From NCBI GenBank assembly GCA_934296355.1, contig CAKRAY010000014.1, positions 1 to 19,842 on the forward strand: DNA of 19,842 bases, in the 5' to 3' direction. This DNA is from an uncultured Clostridia bacterium (GTDB lineage Bacteria > Bacillota > Clostridia > Christensenellales > DTU072). Positions within the stretch are counted from its first letter, which is position 1, and each line of letters starts with the position of its first letter. Below are positions 8,506 through 15,878 of this stretch, piece after piece. The position numbers and the translations under genes are program-made. The notes below the pieces were generated by a model, which searched no databases, was not told where the DNA came from, and saw nothing but the letters and a program-made list of their open reading frames with translations.

Positions 8506-9501
8506 ATGAGAATTTTTAAGACAAACGGCGATTCGAAATTCGAGATAGCGGCAATCGAGCAAGACGACGCGCCGAGCGAACTCGTAAAAGTAAGGATAAC
8601 CCACGTTTTACCGTGTGCGTCAGACGTAGAAATTTTTAGCGGCGATTCGGCTACCGAATATCCTTTTGTAATAGGAAGAGCGGCGATAGGCGTCATCAGC
8701 GACGACAGAGAAGAGTACGGCTTAAAACGCGGCGCGAAAGTTATCCTTAACCCTTACAGAATCGTAAAAAGAGATAAGAACGACCAAGTTACCGACGTGT
8801 CCACGATGGGTACGGACGTGGACGGGTTTATGCGCGAACTGATTCGTATAGATAAACAGTATATAATTCCTTTCCCCGAAGAAGTCGACGAAGACGAGGC
8901 TATTTTCGCCGAAAGAATATCCATCGCGCTACGGGCGTTTAACAGTTGCGAAGCGGAAAAGGGCAGTTACGTTGCGGTAATCGGTTCGGATACCGTTTGC
9001 AATATAATCGCGCAACTCGCCATTTACTTCCAAATGGTACCCGTCATGATAGGCAGTAACGTGCATAACTTGCAAATCGCTTCGAGTTGCGGAATATATT
9101 TTACCGTTGACGAAAGCAAAGAGTCCGCGCTTGAAAGAGTGAAAGAAATCACTTGCGGCAAGATGGCGGATTTGACTTTCATAAGCGTTTCCCACGACAC
9201 TATGCCCAACTTCTTGTTTAACGTAACCAAGGAGGGCGGTAAATGCGTAATAATCGGCGACGAAAAGTCGAGCGCGGGTTACGACGCCGATTTAACTGAA
9301 ATCGTGAAGAGAAAACTCACCGTATACGGCGTTTCGGACGGCGCGTCCGAGTTCGATTCGGCAATAAACATCCTTGCGCAAAAAGTAATTCAAACCGACG
9401 GTTTCATCGAAAAAACCGTGGAAGTAAAAGATGCCGAGATTTTGCTCAGAGAAATGAGAGAAAATCCCGAACGCTACTTTAACGCCGTAATCAAAATGTA
9501 A
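8506..9501 (+). CDS. Degenerate medium-chain (zinc-type) dehydrogenase-like protein
   Basis: The 331 residues have the overall architecture of medium-chain alcohol dehydrogenases: an N-terminal GroES-like domain, the AxxxExxxxALRA-type helix around 133-144 and a Rossmann-like domain from about 153. The start is supported by AGGAG six bases upstream. Hallmark residues are altered. The catalytic-zinc Cys is present (CASD, 37-40), but the usual GHE is GRA (57-59). The structural-zinc lobe contains no Cys cluster. The nucleotide loop reads VIGSDTVCN (about 158-166) rather than GxGxxG. Enzymatic activity as a Zn-dependent oxidoreductase is therefore doubtful; it may bind another ligand or have a structural role. 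It is transcribed towards murC and overlaps it by 11 bases. The fold is secure; substrate and function are unknown. Confidence 0.8.
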   Translation: MRIFKTNGDSKFEIAAIEQDDAPSELVKVRITHVLPCASDVEIFSGDSATEYPFVIGRAAIGVISDDREEYGLKRGAKVILNPYRIVKRDKNDQVTDVSTMGTDVDGFMRELIRIDKQYIIPFPEEVDEDEAIFAERISIALRAFNSCEAEKGSYVAVIGSDTVCNIIAQLAIYFQMVPVMIGSNVHNLQIASSCGIYFTVDESKESALERVKEITCGKMADLTFISVSHDTMPNFLFNVTKEGGKCVIIGDEKSSAGYDADLTEIVKRKLTVYGVSDGASEFDSAINILAQKVIQTDGFIEKTVEVKDAEILLREMRENPERYFNAVIKM

Positions 9502-10846
9502 AGTCCGGCGAAATTATTTTACATAAATTGACTATATCCCCTGCGCCCAGCACGAGTACCGCTCCGCCGGGCGTTTTTAATTCCGTCAGTTTTACCGCCG
9601 CTTCCATGACGTCGGTAACGTACGACTTTTCGGTAACGCGCAAATCGTCGTATAACGCTTTCGCCCCGACTCCGTCGCAAGGTCGTTCTCTCGCCGCGTA
9701 TTCTTTAAGAATAATTACTTCGTCGAACTTTTCGAGCGCGTCTAAAAATTCCTTTTCGAGCGCGGCGGTACGCGAGTAGGTGTGCGGCTGGAACACGGCG
9801 GTTAGTTTTCCGCTTACCATAGAACGCGCGGTTTCGTAAGCGCAAATTATCTCGGTAGGATGATGAGCGTAATCGCAGTAAACGCTCCGAGAAAAGTATT
9901 CGCCGACGTATTCGAACCTTCTTTTTATTCCGTAAAAGTTCAGCAAGCCTTTTTTTACAGCGGAAACGCTCGCGCCGTAAGATAGACAAATAGTCGCCGC
10001 CGCAAGAGCGTCGATAACGTTATGTTTGCCGGGCACGTTCAACTCGATATCTAATATAGGGAAACCTAAATGAGTTAATGTGAAACCCATACAGCCGTTT
10101 TTCCGCATAGTTATATTTTGCGCGCCGTAAGTGCGAACGCCGTTAAGTCCAAAGGTAATCGGATTAAAAAGATACTGCCTTTTTTCATAGTATTCGCAGT
10201 CGCCGTTTACGATTTTCGTTTCCGATGAAGAAAGAAACTCGTCGAAGCAGTCGTATACTTCGGATAGAGAAGTAAACGTGTCCGGGTGGTCGAATTCGGC
10301 GTTAAGCACCGCCCCTATGCTCGGTTTGACGTGAAGTAAACTGCGCCGATATTCGCACGCTTCCGTTAAAAACAGTTCGTCGCCCGAGTAAAAGAAGTTT
10401 CCGAAGTTTTTGGTAAATCCTCCTATATGCGTAAACAAGGGGACGGAGTCGGCGATAAAGATTTCGGCGCACATACCGGTAACGGTGGTTTTGCCGTGCG
10501 TACCCGCAACCGCGATGGTAGAGGGGAACACGCCGCTCAGCGCGGTTAACAGTTCGTATCTTTCGACCACGGGAACGCCGAGCGATTTGCAATACAAATA
10601 TTCGACGTCGTTATCTTTTATCGCGGAGGAAAAAACCACAAGATCGGGTCTACCGATAAATTGCGGTTCGAATCCGATAACGATTCTCGCTCCGTGTTCT
10701 CGAAGGTCGTCGAGAACCGAAGAATAAACTCTGTCCGAGCCGCTTACGGATATGTTTTTCGATAAAAAGTATCTTGCGAAAGAAGATAAACTCACTCCGC
10801 CGATGCCGATAAAATGTATTTTTTTGATAGATAAAATGCTAAGCAT
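9491..10846 (-). CDS. murC: UDP-N-acetylmuramate--L-alanine ligase
   Basis: A cytoplasmic Mur ligase that adds L-alanine to UDP-MurNAc using ATP, the first peptide step of peptidoglycan synthesis. The 451 residues match the family's usual length. Visible motifs are an N-terminal HFIGIGG (11-17) that binds the UDP substrate, the ATP P-loop GTHGKTT (115-121), HIGG (140-143), NAEFDHPD (182-189), DYAHHPTE (325-332) in the C-terminal domain, and QPHTYSRT (353-360). The ATG at 10846 is the only reasonable start just before KKIHFIGIGG. No Shine-Dalgarno precedes it, and an AT-rich TATATT lies only five bases upstream, so the mRNA may be leaderless. It diverges from rpmE and converges with the dehydrogenase-like gene, overlapping that gene's last 11 bases. 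No other mur gene is nearby. Confidence 0.96.
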   Translation of the reverse strand: MLSILSIKKIHFIGIGGVSLSSFARYFLSKNISVSGSDRVYSSVLDDLREHGARIVIGFEPQFIGRPDLVVFSSAIKDNDVEYLYCKSLGVPVVERYELLTALSGVFPSTIAVAGTHGKTTVTGMCAEIFIADSVPLFTHIGGFTKNFGNFFYSGDELFLTEACEYRRSLLHVKPSIGAVLNAEFDHPDTFTSLSEVYDCFDEFLSSSETKIVNGDCEYYEKRQYLFNPITFGLNGVRTYGAQNITMRKNGCMGFTLTHLGFPILDIELNVPGKHNVIDALAAATICLSYGASVSAVKKGLLNFYGIKRRFEYVGEYFSRSVYCDYAHHPTEIICAYETARSMVSGKLTAVFQPHTYSRTAALEKEFLDALEKFDEVIILKEYAARERPCDGVGAKALYDDLRVTEKSYVTDVMEAAVKLTELKTPGGAVLVLGAGDIVNLCKIISPDFTF

Positions 10847-10888
10847 ACAATAATATATGTGTTTGGAAAAAAAACGTTCCGAAAACAG

Positions 10889-10917
10889 TTGACATTAACG
10901 CTTTTTTTAACTATAAT
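10889..10917 (+). promoter_or_regulatory. Consensus sigma-A promoter of rpmE
   Basis: TTGACA (10889-10894), a 17-base spacer and TATAAT (10912-10917): a perfect match to the housekeeping consensus. Transcription should start near 10923-10925, leaving a leader of about 45 bases before the rpmE ATG. The region is shared with the divergent murC start at 10846. Confidence 0.92.
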
Positions 10918-10969
10918 TAACCTACAAAAATATCAAAATGATAAAATCAGCGGAATATAGAGGTGTAAA

Positions 10970-11185
10970 ATGCAAAAAAATATCCAACCCGAATACAAAA
11001 TCGTGGACGTAACTTGTGCTTGTGGCGCTAAGTTTAAGATCGGTACGACCAAGAAGACCGACTCGTTGAAAGTAGAAATTTGTTCGCAATGTCATCCTTT
11101 CTACACCGGCAAGCAAAAGACCGTTCAAAGCGGCGGCAGAATCGAACGTTTCAACAAGAAATTCGGAGCAAACGCACTTAAATAA
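10970..11185 (+). CDS. rpmE: 50S ribosomal protein L31, zinc-binding type
   Basis: The 71-residue protein of the large ribosomal subunit has the L31 signatures: N-terminal PEYK, CxC at 16-18, [12 protein letters not shown] at 38-49 and the C-terminal RxxxFxxKF. The four cysteines (16, 18, 38, 41) define the zinc-binding (C+) form, which in bacteria is typically exchanged for a cysteine-free paralogue under zinc limitation; no such paralogue lies here. A GAGGTG ribosome-binding site lies four to five bases before the ATG. The gene has its own perfect promoter and is followed by a rho-independent terminator. It precedes the prmC and prfA functions, a gene order common in Clostridia. Confidence 0.98.
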   Translation: MQKNIQPEYKIVDVTCACGAKFKIGTTKKTDSLKVEICSQCHPFYTGKQKTVQSGGRIERFNKKFGANALK

Positions 11186-11233
11186 TATAATTAGCGTAAA
11201 GATTTTTTGGGCACGAGCGTTCGTGAAAGCAAT

Positions 11234-11260
11234 AATATCCCGTCGGGATATTTTTGTTTT
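11234..11260 (+). terminator. Rho-independent terminator after rpmE
   Basis: The perfect stem ATATCCC (11235-11241) / GGGATAT (11245-11251) with a three-base GTC loop is followed by TTTTGTTTT. A smaller hairpin, CACGA/TCGTG with a four-base loop, lies just upstream at 11212-11225. Together they should end most rpmE transcripts, while leaving 100 bases before the next gene. Confidence 0.85.
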
Positions 11261-11294
11261 ATATACGGATTTTTTTATCAACCGATTTTTACGT

Positions 11295-11339
11295 CGCAAC
11301 GCGCTAAGTTTATCTTTTTTTACGAAAAAAAACGTTGCG
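11295..11339 (+). promoter_or_regulatory. Leader hairpin upstream of the DUF1385-prmC fusion
   Basis: CGCAACG (11295-11301) can pair with CGTTGCG (11333-11339). Inside, seven T (11315-11321) can pair with a run of A (11325-11332) around an ACG loop, giving a long interrupted hairpin. It ends 11 bases before the AAGGAG ribosome-binding site at 11351-11356. It could influence translation or mRNA stability. No convincing promoter was found between the terminator and this element, so how the downstream genes are transcribed is unclear. Confidence 0.35.
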
Positions 11340-11362
11340 GCTAAGCGGTAAAGGAGCAAATT

Positions 11363-13258
11363 TTGAAAAAAAACGTTTGTAATATAGGCGGACAAGCGGT
11401 ACTCGAAGGCGTAATGATGCGCGGCAAGGAGAGTATGGCTACCGCCGTGCGTAACCCCGCGGGAGAAATCGTTATCGAATCGCAAAGGTTGAATTTAAGC
11501 GATTCTCGAAAAAAAATTGCGAAAATACCCGTACTTAGAGGAATCGTAAGTTTCTTTGCTTCGTTTGTTACCGGACTGAAAATTACAATGCGCGCAAGCG
11601 AAGTTTACGGCGATATGGAGAGCGAAGCGCCGTCGAAATTCGAAAAATGGCTTGCGAAAACGTTCAAAATAGACATTATGAACGTTCTTATGACTATCGG
11701 AGGCATACTCGGAGTTTTACTTGCGTTGATTCTTTTCGTAGTCGTTCCGCAAGTGGTCGCGCTTGCCATATATTCGGGCGCGGGACTACTCGAAGTCAGT
11801 TTCGACGCGGGAGTTTGGAACGCGTTCAAGACCTCGACCGATGGTTTGGGCTTCGGATGGAATATGTTGTACGAAGTCATTCGCGGCGTTGTGAGAATGA
11901 TTATTTTCGTGACTTATATTTGGCTCGTGTCGTTAATGAAAGACATAAAACGTCTGTTTATGTACCACGGCGCGGAACATAAAGTAATTTCGTGTTACGA
12001 ACACGGACTCGATTTAACTGTGGAAAACGCCCGTAAAATGTCCACGAAACACGATAGATGCGGCACCACGTTTATGTTTATCGTCATGGTGGTAAGCATG
12101 TTGTTCTTCACGGTCGTTCCCGTGTCGATGATTAACGTCGGCAACGGATTTTTGACGTTTTTGACGCAACTTATAATAAGAGTAGCGTTAATTCCCGTCG
12201 TGGCGGGCGTTTCTTATGAATTTTTGAAACTATTCGCTAAATACGACAACGTTTTTACTCGAATTTGCAAAGCACCCGGACTATGGCTACAAAAGTTAAC
12301 GACGAAAGAACCCGACGACAGTATGCTGGAAGTTTCTATCGCGGCGTTTAACGAAGTTTTGTTACTCGAGTCGGATAAAGATTATCCCGTTAAGAGTTTC
12401 GTAACCTTTACCACCGCGGAAAAATCGGTTGCGTTGATTAAAGATAAACTCGGCGGCAACCTCACCGAAGCGGAGATTATTATGATGCACGTAACCGGCG
12501 CGAAAACGAGAAGCGAACTTTACGACGGTAGACGCGTATCGAACGAAGCGTTCGTCAAAGCGAAACGCCTTGCGGAAAACAGACTTACCGGCGCGCCCTT
12601 ACAATACGTTATCGGAGAAACTTGCTTCTACGGTTTGGACTTCGATACCGATACGCGCGCGCTTATACCGAGATTCGATACGGAGATTCTGGCGGAAAGC
12701 GCGATTAAAGAATTGCGCGATAAATCGGGCGTCAGAGTGCTCGACCTCTGTACGGGTAGCGGCTGTATAGCCGTAGCGATAAAGAAAAACTGTCCCGACG
12801 CGACGGTCGTCGCCACCGACGTTTCCGAAGAAGCGTTGTCGCTCGCCAAACAAAACGCCCGAAAGAACGGCGTGGAAATCGATTTTAAGCGCGGCAGTCT
12901 GTTCGGCGCGGTAAAAAAGGAAGAAAAATTCGACCTTATCGTGACGAACCCCCCGTATATTCCCTCGGGAGATATAGCGGGTCTTGATAAAGAAGTTTGC
13001 GACTACGAACCTCGCCTTGCGCTCGACGGCGGCGCGGACGGATTGGACTTTTATAGAGATATCGCCGCGAAAGCGAAAGATTATTTAACCGAAAACGGCG
13101 CGATAATGTTAGAAGTCGGCATAAATCAAGCGGAAGCGGTAAAAGGATTGCTCGGCGACGATTACGAAACGGTTTTCGTAAAAGACTATAACGACCCACC
13201 CGTAGACAGAGTGGTTATCGCAAGATTAAAGGCGTCGCGCGTCGAAAAAGCCGAATAA
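11363..13258 (+). CDS. prmC: DUF1385 (YqhQ-like) membrane protein fused to PrmC release-factor glutamine methyltransferase
   Basis: One uninterrupted 631-codon frame. Residues 1 to about 332 are a complete DUF1385 domain: IGGQAVLEGVMMRG (8-21), YHGAEHKVISCYEHG (201-215), the RCGTTF motif (232-237), several hydrophobic segments (about 57-72, 105-137, 174-192, 236-258 and 264-288) and the terminal TTKEPDD. After a linker of about 15 residues, residues from about 345 to 625 are PrmC: the SAM-binding LDLCTGSG (460-467) and the catalytic NPPY (529-532). PrmC methylates the glutamine of the GGQ motif in release factors, and the RF1 gene follows 35 bases downstream. The TTG start is chosen because AAGGAG lies six bases upstream and the conserved DUF1385 N terminus begins immediately after it. 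No internal ATG with a ribosome-binding site lies before the PrmC part. The two are normally separate adjacent genes; the fusion would tether PrmC to the membrane. Confidence 0.93.
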   Translation: MKKNVCNIGGQAVLEGVMMRGKESMATAVRNPAGEIVIESQRLNLSDSRKKIAKIPVLRGIVSFFASFVTGLKITMRASEVYGDMESEAPSKFEKWLAKTFKIDIMNVLMTIGGILGVLLALILFVVVPQVVALAIYSGAGLLEVSFDAGVWNAFKTSTDGLGFGWNMLYEVIRGVVRMIIFVTYIWLVSLMKDIKRLFMYHGAEHKVISCYEHGLDLTVENARKMSTKHDRCGTTFMFIVMVVSMLFFTVVPVSMINVGNGFLTFLTQLIIRVALIPVVAGVSYEFLKLFAKYDNVFTRICKAPGLWLQKLTTKEPDDSMLEVSIAAFNEVLLLESDKDYPVKSFVTFTTAEKSVALIKDKLGGNLTEAEIIMMHVTGAKTRSELYDGRRVSNEAFVKAKRLAENRLTGAPLQYVIGETCFYGLDFDTDTRALIPRFDTEILAESAIKELRDKSGVRVLDLCTGSGCIAVAIKKNCPDATVVATDVSEEALSLAKQNARKNGVEIDFKRGSLFGAVKKEEKFDLIVTNPPYIPSGDIAGLDKEVCDYEPRLALDGGADGLDFYRDIAAKAKDYLTENGAIMLEVGINQAEAVKGLLGDDYETVFVKDYNDPPVDRVVIARLKASRVEKAE

Positions 13259-13293
13259 TCAGAGAAAATAAAGTAAAGGAAAAAATATAAATA

Positions 13294-14361
13294 ATGTTAG
13301 AAAGGTTAGAACTAATGCGGGCGAGATATCACGAATTGACCGAACTTATCGGCAAGCCCGAAATAGTTGCGAAACAAGACGAGTGGCAAAAATACGTCAA
13401 AGAACACGCATTGTTACAGCCGATTATCGAAAAATACGAGGAGTATTTGAACATAAACGGACAAATGGACGAGTGTAAAGCGATGATGGACGGCGACGAC
13501 AAGGAAATGAAAGAACTCGCCGAAGTCGAGTACTACGACCTTAAAGAAAAAAGGGAAAACACGCTTGGCGAATTGAAAGTTATGTTGCTTCCCAAAGACC
13601 CGATGGACGATAAAAACGTTATTATCGAAATAAGAGCGGGCGCCGGCGGCGACGAAGCCGGACTTTTCGGTATGGAACTTCTCAGAATGTACCATCGCTT
13701 TGCCGAACGTTGCCGGTGGAAAGTAGAAGACGTCGATATTAACGAAACCGAACTCGGTGGCATCAAGGAAGCGACTTTTATGTTGAAAGGACACGGCGCG
13801 TACAGTAAAATGAAGTACGAAAGCGGAGTGCATAGAGTGCAGAGAGTTCCCGAAACCGAGTCGCAAGGCAGAGTTCATACTTCGACCATAACGGTTGCGG
13901 TTTTGCCCGAAGCGGAGGAAGTCGACTTTGAAATACTCGATAAGGATTTGAAAATAGACACTTATAGAAGCGGCGGCGCGGGCGGTCAGCATATCAATAA
14001 AACGGACAGCGCGGTAAGAATGACGCATATCCCTACAGGCATAGTCGTGTCTTGTCAAGACGAGCGAAGCCAAATTAAAAATAGGGAAAAAGCGATGCGC
14101 GTAATGAAAGCGCGTTTATACGACTATTATCAAAGTCAAAAAGACGCCGAATATGCGGAAAACAGACGTACGCAAGTCGGTACGGGCGACAGAAGCGAGA
14201 GAATAAGAACGTATAATTATCCGCAAGGCAGAGTGACCGACCATAGAATAAATATGACGATTTACTCTTTACCGGCATTTCTCGACGGAGATATGTTCGC
14301 TATGATAGAAGCGCTCGCTTTGGCGGATCAAAACGCAAAATTAAGCAAACTCGACACATAA
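13294..14361 (+). CDS. prfA: Peptide chain release factor 1
   Basis: Recognises UAA and UAG stop codons in the ribosomal A site and triggers peptide release. The 355 residues are the normal RF1 length. The GGQ catalytic motif lies at 230-232 within RSGGAGGQHINKTDSAVR. The stop-codon-reading tripeptide is of the RF1 PxT type (PET, 186-188, followed by ESQGRVHTS), not the SPF of RF2. The start MLERLELM fits the family N terminus; the ribosome-binding site AAGGA is rather far, about 13 bases upstream. The gene follows the PrmC-bearing fusion directly, so enzyme and substrate are cotranscribed. The next gene begins 16 bases after its stop. Confidence 0.98.
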   Translation: MLERLELMRARYHELTELIGKPEIVAKQDEWQKYVKEHALLQPIIEKYEEYLNINGQMDECKAMMDGDDKEMKELAEVEYYDLKEKRENTLGELKVMLLPKDPMDDKNVIIEIRAGAGGDEAGLFGMELLRMYHRFAERCRWKVEDVDINETELGGIKEATFMLKGHGAYSKMKYESGVHRVQRVPETESQGRVHTSTITVAVLPEAEEVDFEILDKDLKIDTYRSGGAGGQHINKTDSAVRMTHIPTGIVVSCQDERSQIKNREKAMRVMKARLYDYYQSQKDAEYAENRRTQVGTGDRSERIRTYNYPQGRVTDHRINMTIYSLPAFLDGDMFAMIEALALADQNAKLSKLDT

Positions 14362-14377
14362 AGCGGAGATTTATGGC

Positions 14378-15802
14378 ATGAAAGACTTTACGAATGACGT
14401 TTACCTTAGCGAAAAGAATATTTTAGAAGAGCATAGTTACAATTATCAGCTGCAAGACGTTTCGGAGCCGCAACTGTTCCGTAACTTTTTCGACTACACT
14501 TCTATTCCTAAGGTAGCCTTTAACTTCCGTAACGTTCCGATGCATTGCCCGAAAGAGATTTGGATTACCGATACTCCGTTTAGAGACGGACAGCAATCGC
14601 GTTCGCCGTATACGGTAAAACAGATAGTCGATTTATATAAACTTCTCAATAAACTCGGCGGACCTAAGGGAATAATTAGACAGAGCGAGTTTTTCTTGTA
14701 TTCGGAAAAGGACAGAGAGGCTGTGGAGAAATGTCTCGAACTCGGTTTCGAGTTTCCCGAAGTAACAAGTTGGATACGCGCCAACGAGAACGATTTTCAA
14801 CTCGTCAAAGATATGGGACTTAGCGAAACCGGCATACTCGTTAGTTGCTCCGACTACCATATTTTCAAAAAAATGAATCTGACGAGAAAGCAAGCGCTCG
14901 ATAAGTATTTAGCGATTATCAGGCGTTCGCTCGAAGAGGGAATCAGTCCTAGATGTCATTTCGAGGATATTACCAGAGCCGATTTCTACGGGTTCGTCAT
15001 TCCGTTCGCTTGCGAATTGAAGTCGCTAATGGACGAGTCGGGAATCCCTATCAAGATTCGTTGTTGCGATACCCTCGGCTACGGCGTGACTTACCCCGGC
15101 GTATCCTTACCGCGTAGCGTGCAAGGTATCATCTACGGTTTGCGCCACTACGCCGAGATTCCTTCCGAACTGATAGAATGGCACGGACATAATGACTTTT
15201 ACAAAGCGGTCATTAACGCTTCCACGTCGTGGTTGTACGGCGCGAGTAGCGTGAATTGTTCGCTTTTAGGCATTGGTGAAAGAACGGGTAACTGTCCGCT
15301 CGAAGCTATGGTTATCGAATACGCCTCGATAAAAGGCACTACCGACGGTATGGATTTAAGCGCGATTACCGAAATCGCGAATTACTTCGAACAAGAAATG
15401 GATTACGTTATACCGCCGAACACGCCTTTCGTAGGGAGTAATTTTAATACCACTCGCGCGGGTATCCACGCCGACGGACTTTTGAAAGACGAAGAAATTT
15501 ATAATATTTTCGACACGGAAACGTTGCTTAACCGTAAGGTAGGCGTTGCGGTCGACAGTCACAGCGGCTTGGCGGGAATAGCGTATTGGATAAATACTTT
15601 CTTCAACCTTCCCGAAGAATTCAAGGTTGATAAAAAGGATAAAATAGTCGCCAAGATAAAGGCAAGAGTGGACTCCGAGTACGCAAACGGCAGGAATACC
15701 GCCATGAGCGATTACGAACTGAAAGAAATTTTGAAAGAAATCGATATCGACTTGTATAGAAAATTCAAACTTATTAAACACAGAAAGCATTTTCCGCACT
15801 AA
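14378..15802 (+). CDS. Re-citrate synthase-like / isopropylmalate-homocitrate synthase family protein
   Basis: A DRE-TIM metallolyase (HMGL-like) fold of 474 residues, likely condensing acetyl-CoA with a 2-oxoacid. Motifs are DTPFRDGQQ (65-73), carrying the metal-binding Asp and catalytic Arg, WHGHND (268-273) with two metal-ligand His, and GIGERTGN (298-305). The sequence style (IIRQSEFFLYS, SCSDYHIFKKM, RCHFEDITRADFYG, NTTRAGIHADGLLKDEEIYN) resembles what I recall of the clostridial group that contains Re-citrate synthase, often annotated as LeuA-like. It lacks the long C-terminal regulatory domain of leucine-feedback LeuA. Re-citrate synthase makes citrate from oxaloacetate for glutamate synthesis in anaerobes. 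No aconitase or isocitrate dehydrogenase gene is nearby to support this, so family membership is firm and the substrate is an inference. GGAG lies nine bases before the ATG; the gene probably belongs to the prfA transcript. Confidence 0.85.
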   Translation: MKDFTNDVYLSEKNILEEHSYNYQLQDVSEPQLFRNFFDYTSIPKVAFNFRNVPMHCPKEIWITDTPFRDGQQSRSPYTVKQIVDLYKLLNKLGGPKGIIRQSEFFLYSEKDREAVEKCLELGFEFPEVTSWIRANENDFQLVKDMGLSETGILVSCSDYHIFKKMNLTRKQALDKYLAIIRRSLEEGISPRCHFEDITRADFYGFVIPFACELKSLMDESGIPIKIRCCDTLGYGVTYPGVSLPRSVQGIIYGLRHYAEIPSELIEWHGHNDFYKAVINASTSWLYGASSVNCSLLGIGERTGNCPLEAMVIEYASIKGTTDGMDLSAITEIANYFEQEMDYVIPPNTPFVGSNFNTTRAGIHADGLLKDEEIYNIFDTETLLNRKVGVAVDSHSGLAGIAYWINTFFNLPEEFKVDKKDKIVAKIKARVDSEYANGRNTAMSDYELKEILKEIDIDLYRKFKLIKHRKHFPH

Positions 15803-15829
15803 TACCCCTTGTTAAGTTAGAAAGGGTAT
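15802..15829. repeat. Inverted repeat overlapping a promoter
   Basis: ATACCC (15802-15807) and GGGTAT (15824-15829) are perfect inverted arms separated by 16 bases. The first arm begins at the last base of the preceding stop codon, and the arms bracket the -35 element and most of the spacer of the downstream promoter. There is no T-run after it, so it is a poor terminator; an operator is possible. Confidence 0.4.
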
Positions 15830-15837
15830 GATATAAT
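15809..15837 (+). promoter_or_regulatory. Promoter of the P-loop-thrC-trpS operon
   Basis: TTGTTA (15809-15814), a 17-base spacer and a perfect TATAAT (15832-15837), preceded by TG at 15829-15830 to give an extended -10 (TGnTATAAT). Transcription would begin near 15843-15845, leaving about 35 bases before the ATG at 15879. There is no room for a T-box or other long riboswitch leader. Confidence 0.85.
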
Positions 15838-15878
15838 AAGTACATAAAAATATAAAAACTTTTTAAGGAGAAATGAAT

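Noticed and set aside
9560..9580. Possible terminator downstream of the dehydrogenase-like gene (short GC stem followed by TTTTT)
   Set aside because: The stem is only three pairs with a tiny loop and lies inside the murC coding sequence, where conserved codons explain it.
10938..11014. Possible upstream ORF in the rpmE leader starting at ATG 10938 and overlapping rpmE
   Set aside because: No ribosome-binding site precedes it and the predicted peptide is mostly the wrong frame of rpmE.
10922..11485. 187-codon minus-strand frame covering rpmE
   Set aside because: It runs antisense through rpmE, its terminator and the start of DUF1385, and resembles no known protein.
14373..14381. ATG at 14373 before the Re-citrate synthase-like gene
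   Set aside because: It is followed one codon later by TGA; the adjacent ATG at 14378 opens the real frame.
15803..15878. T-box or other riboswitch before thrC/trpS
   Set aside because: The leader after the promoter is only about 35 bases, with no specifier loop or T-box sequence, and the gaps inside the operon are 29 bases or less.
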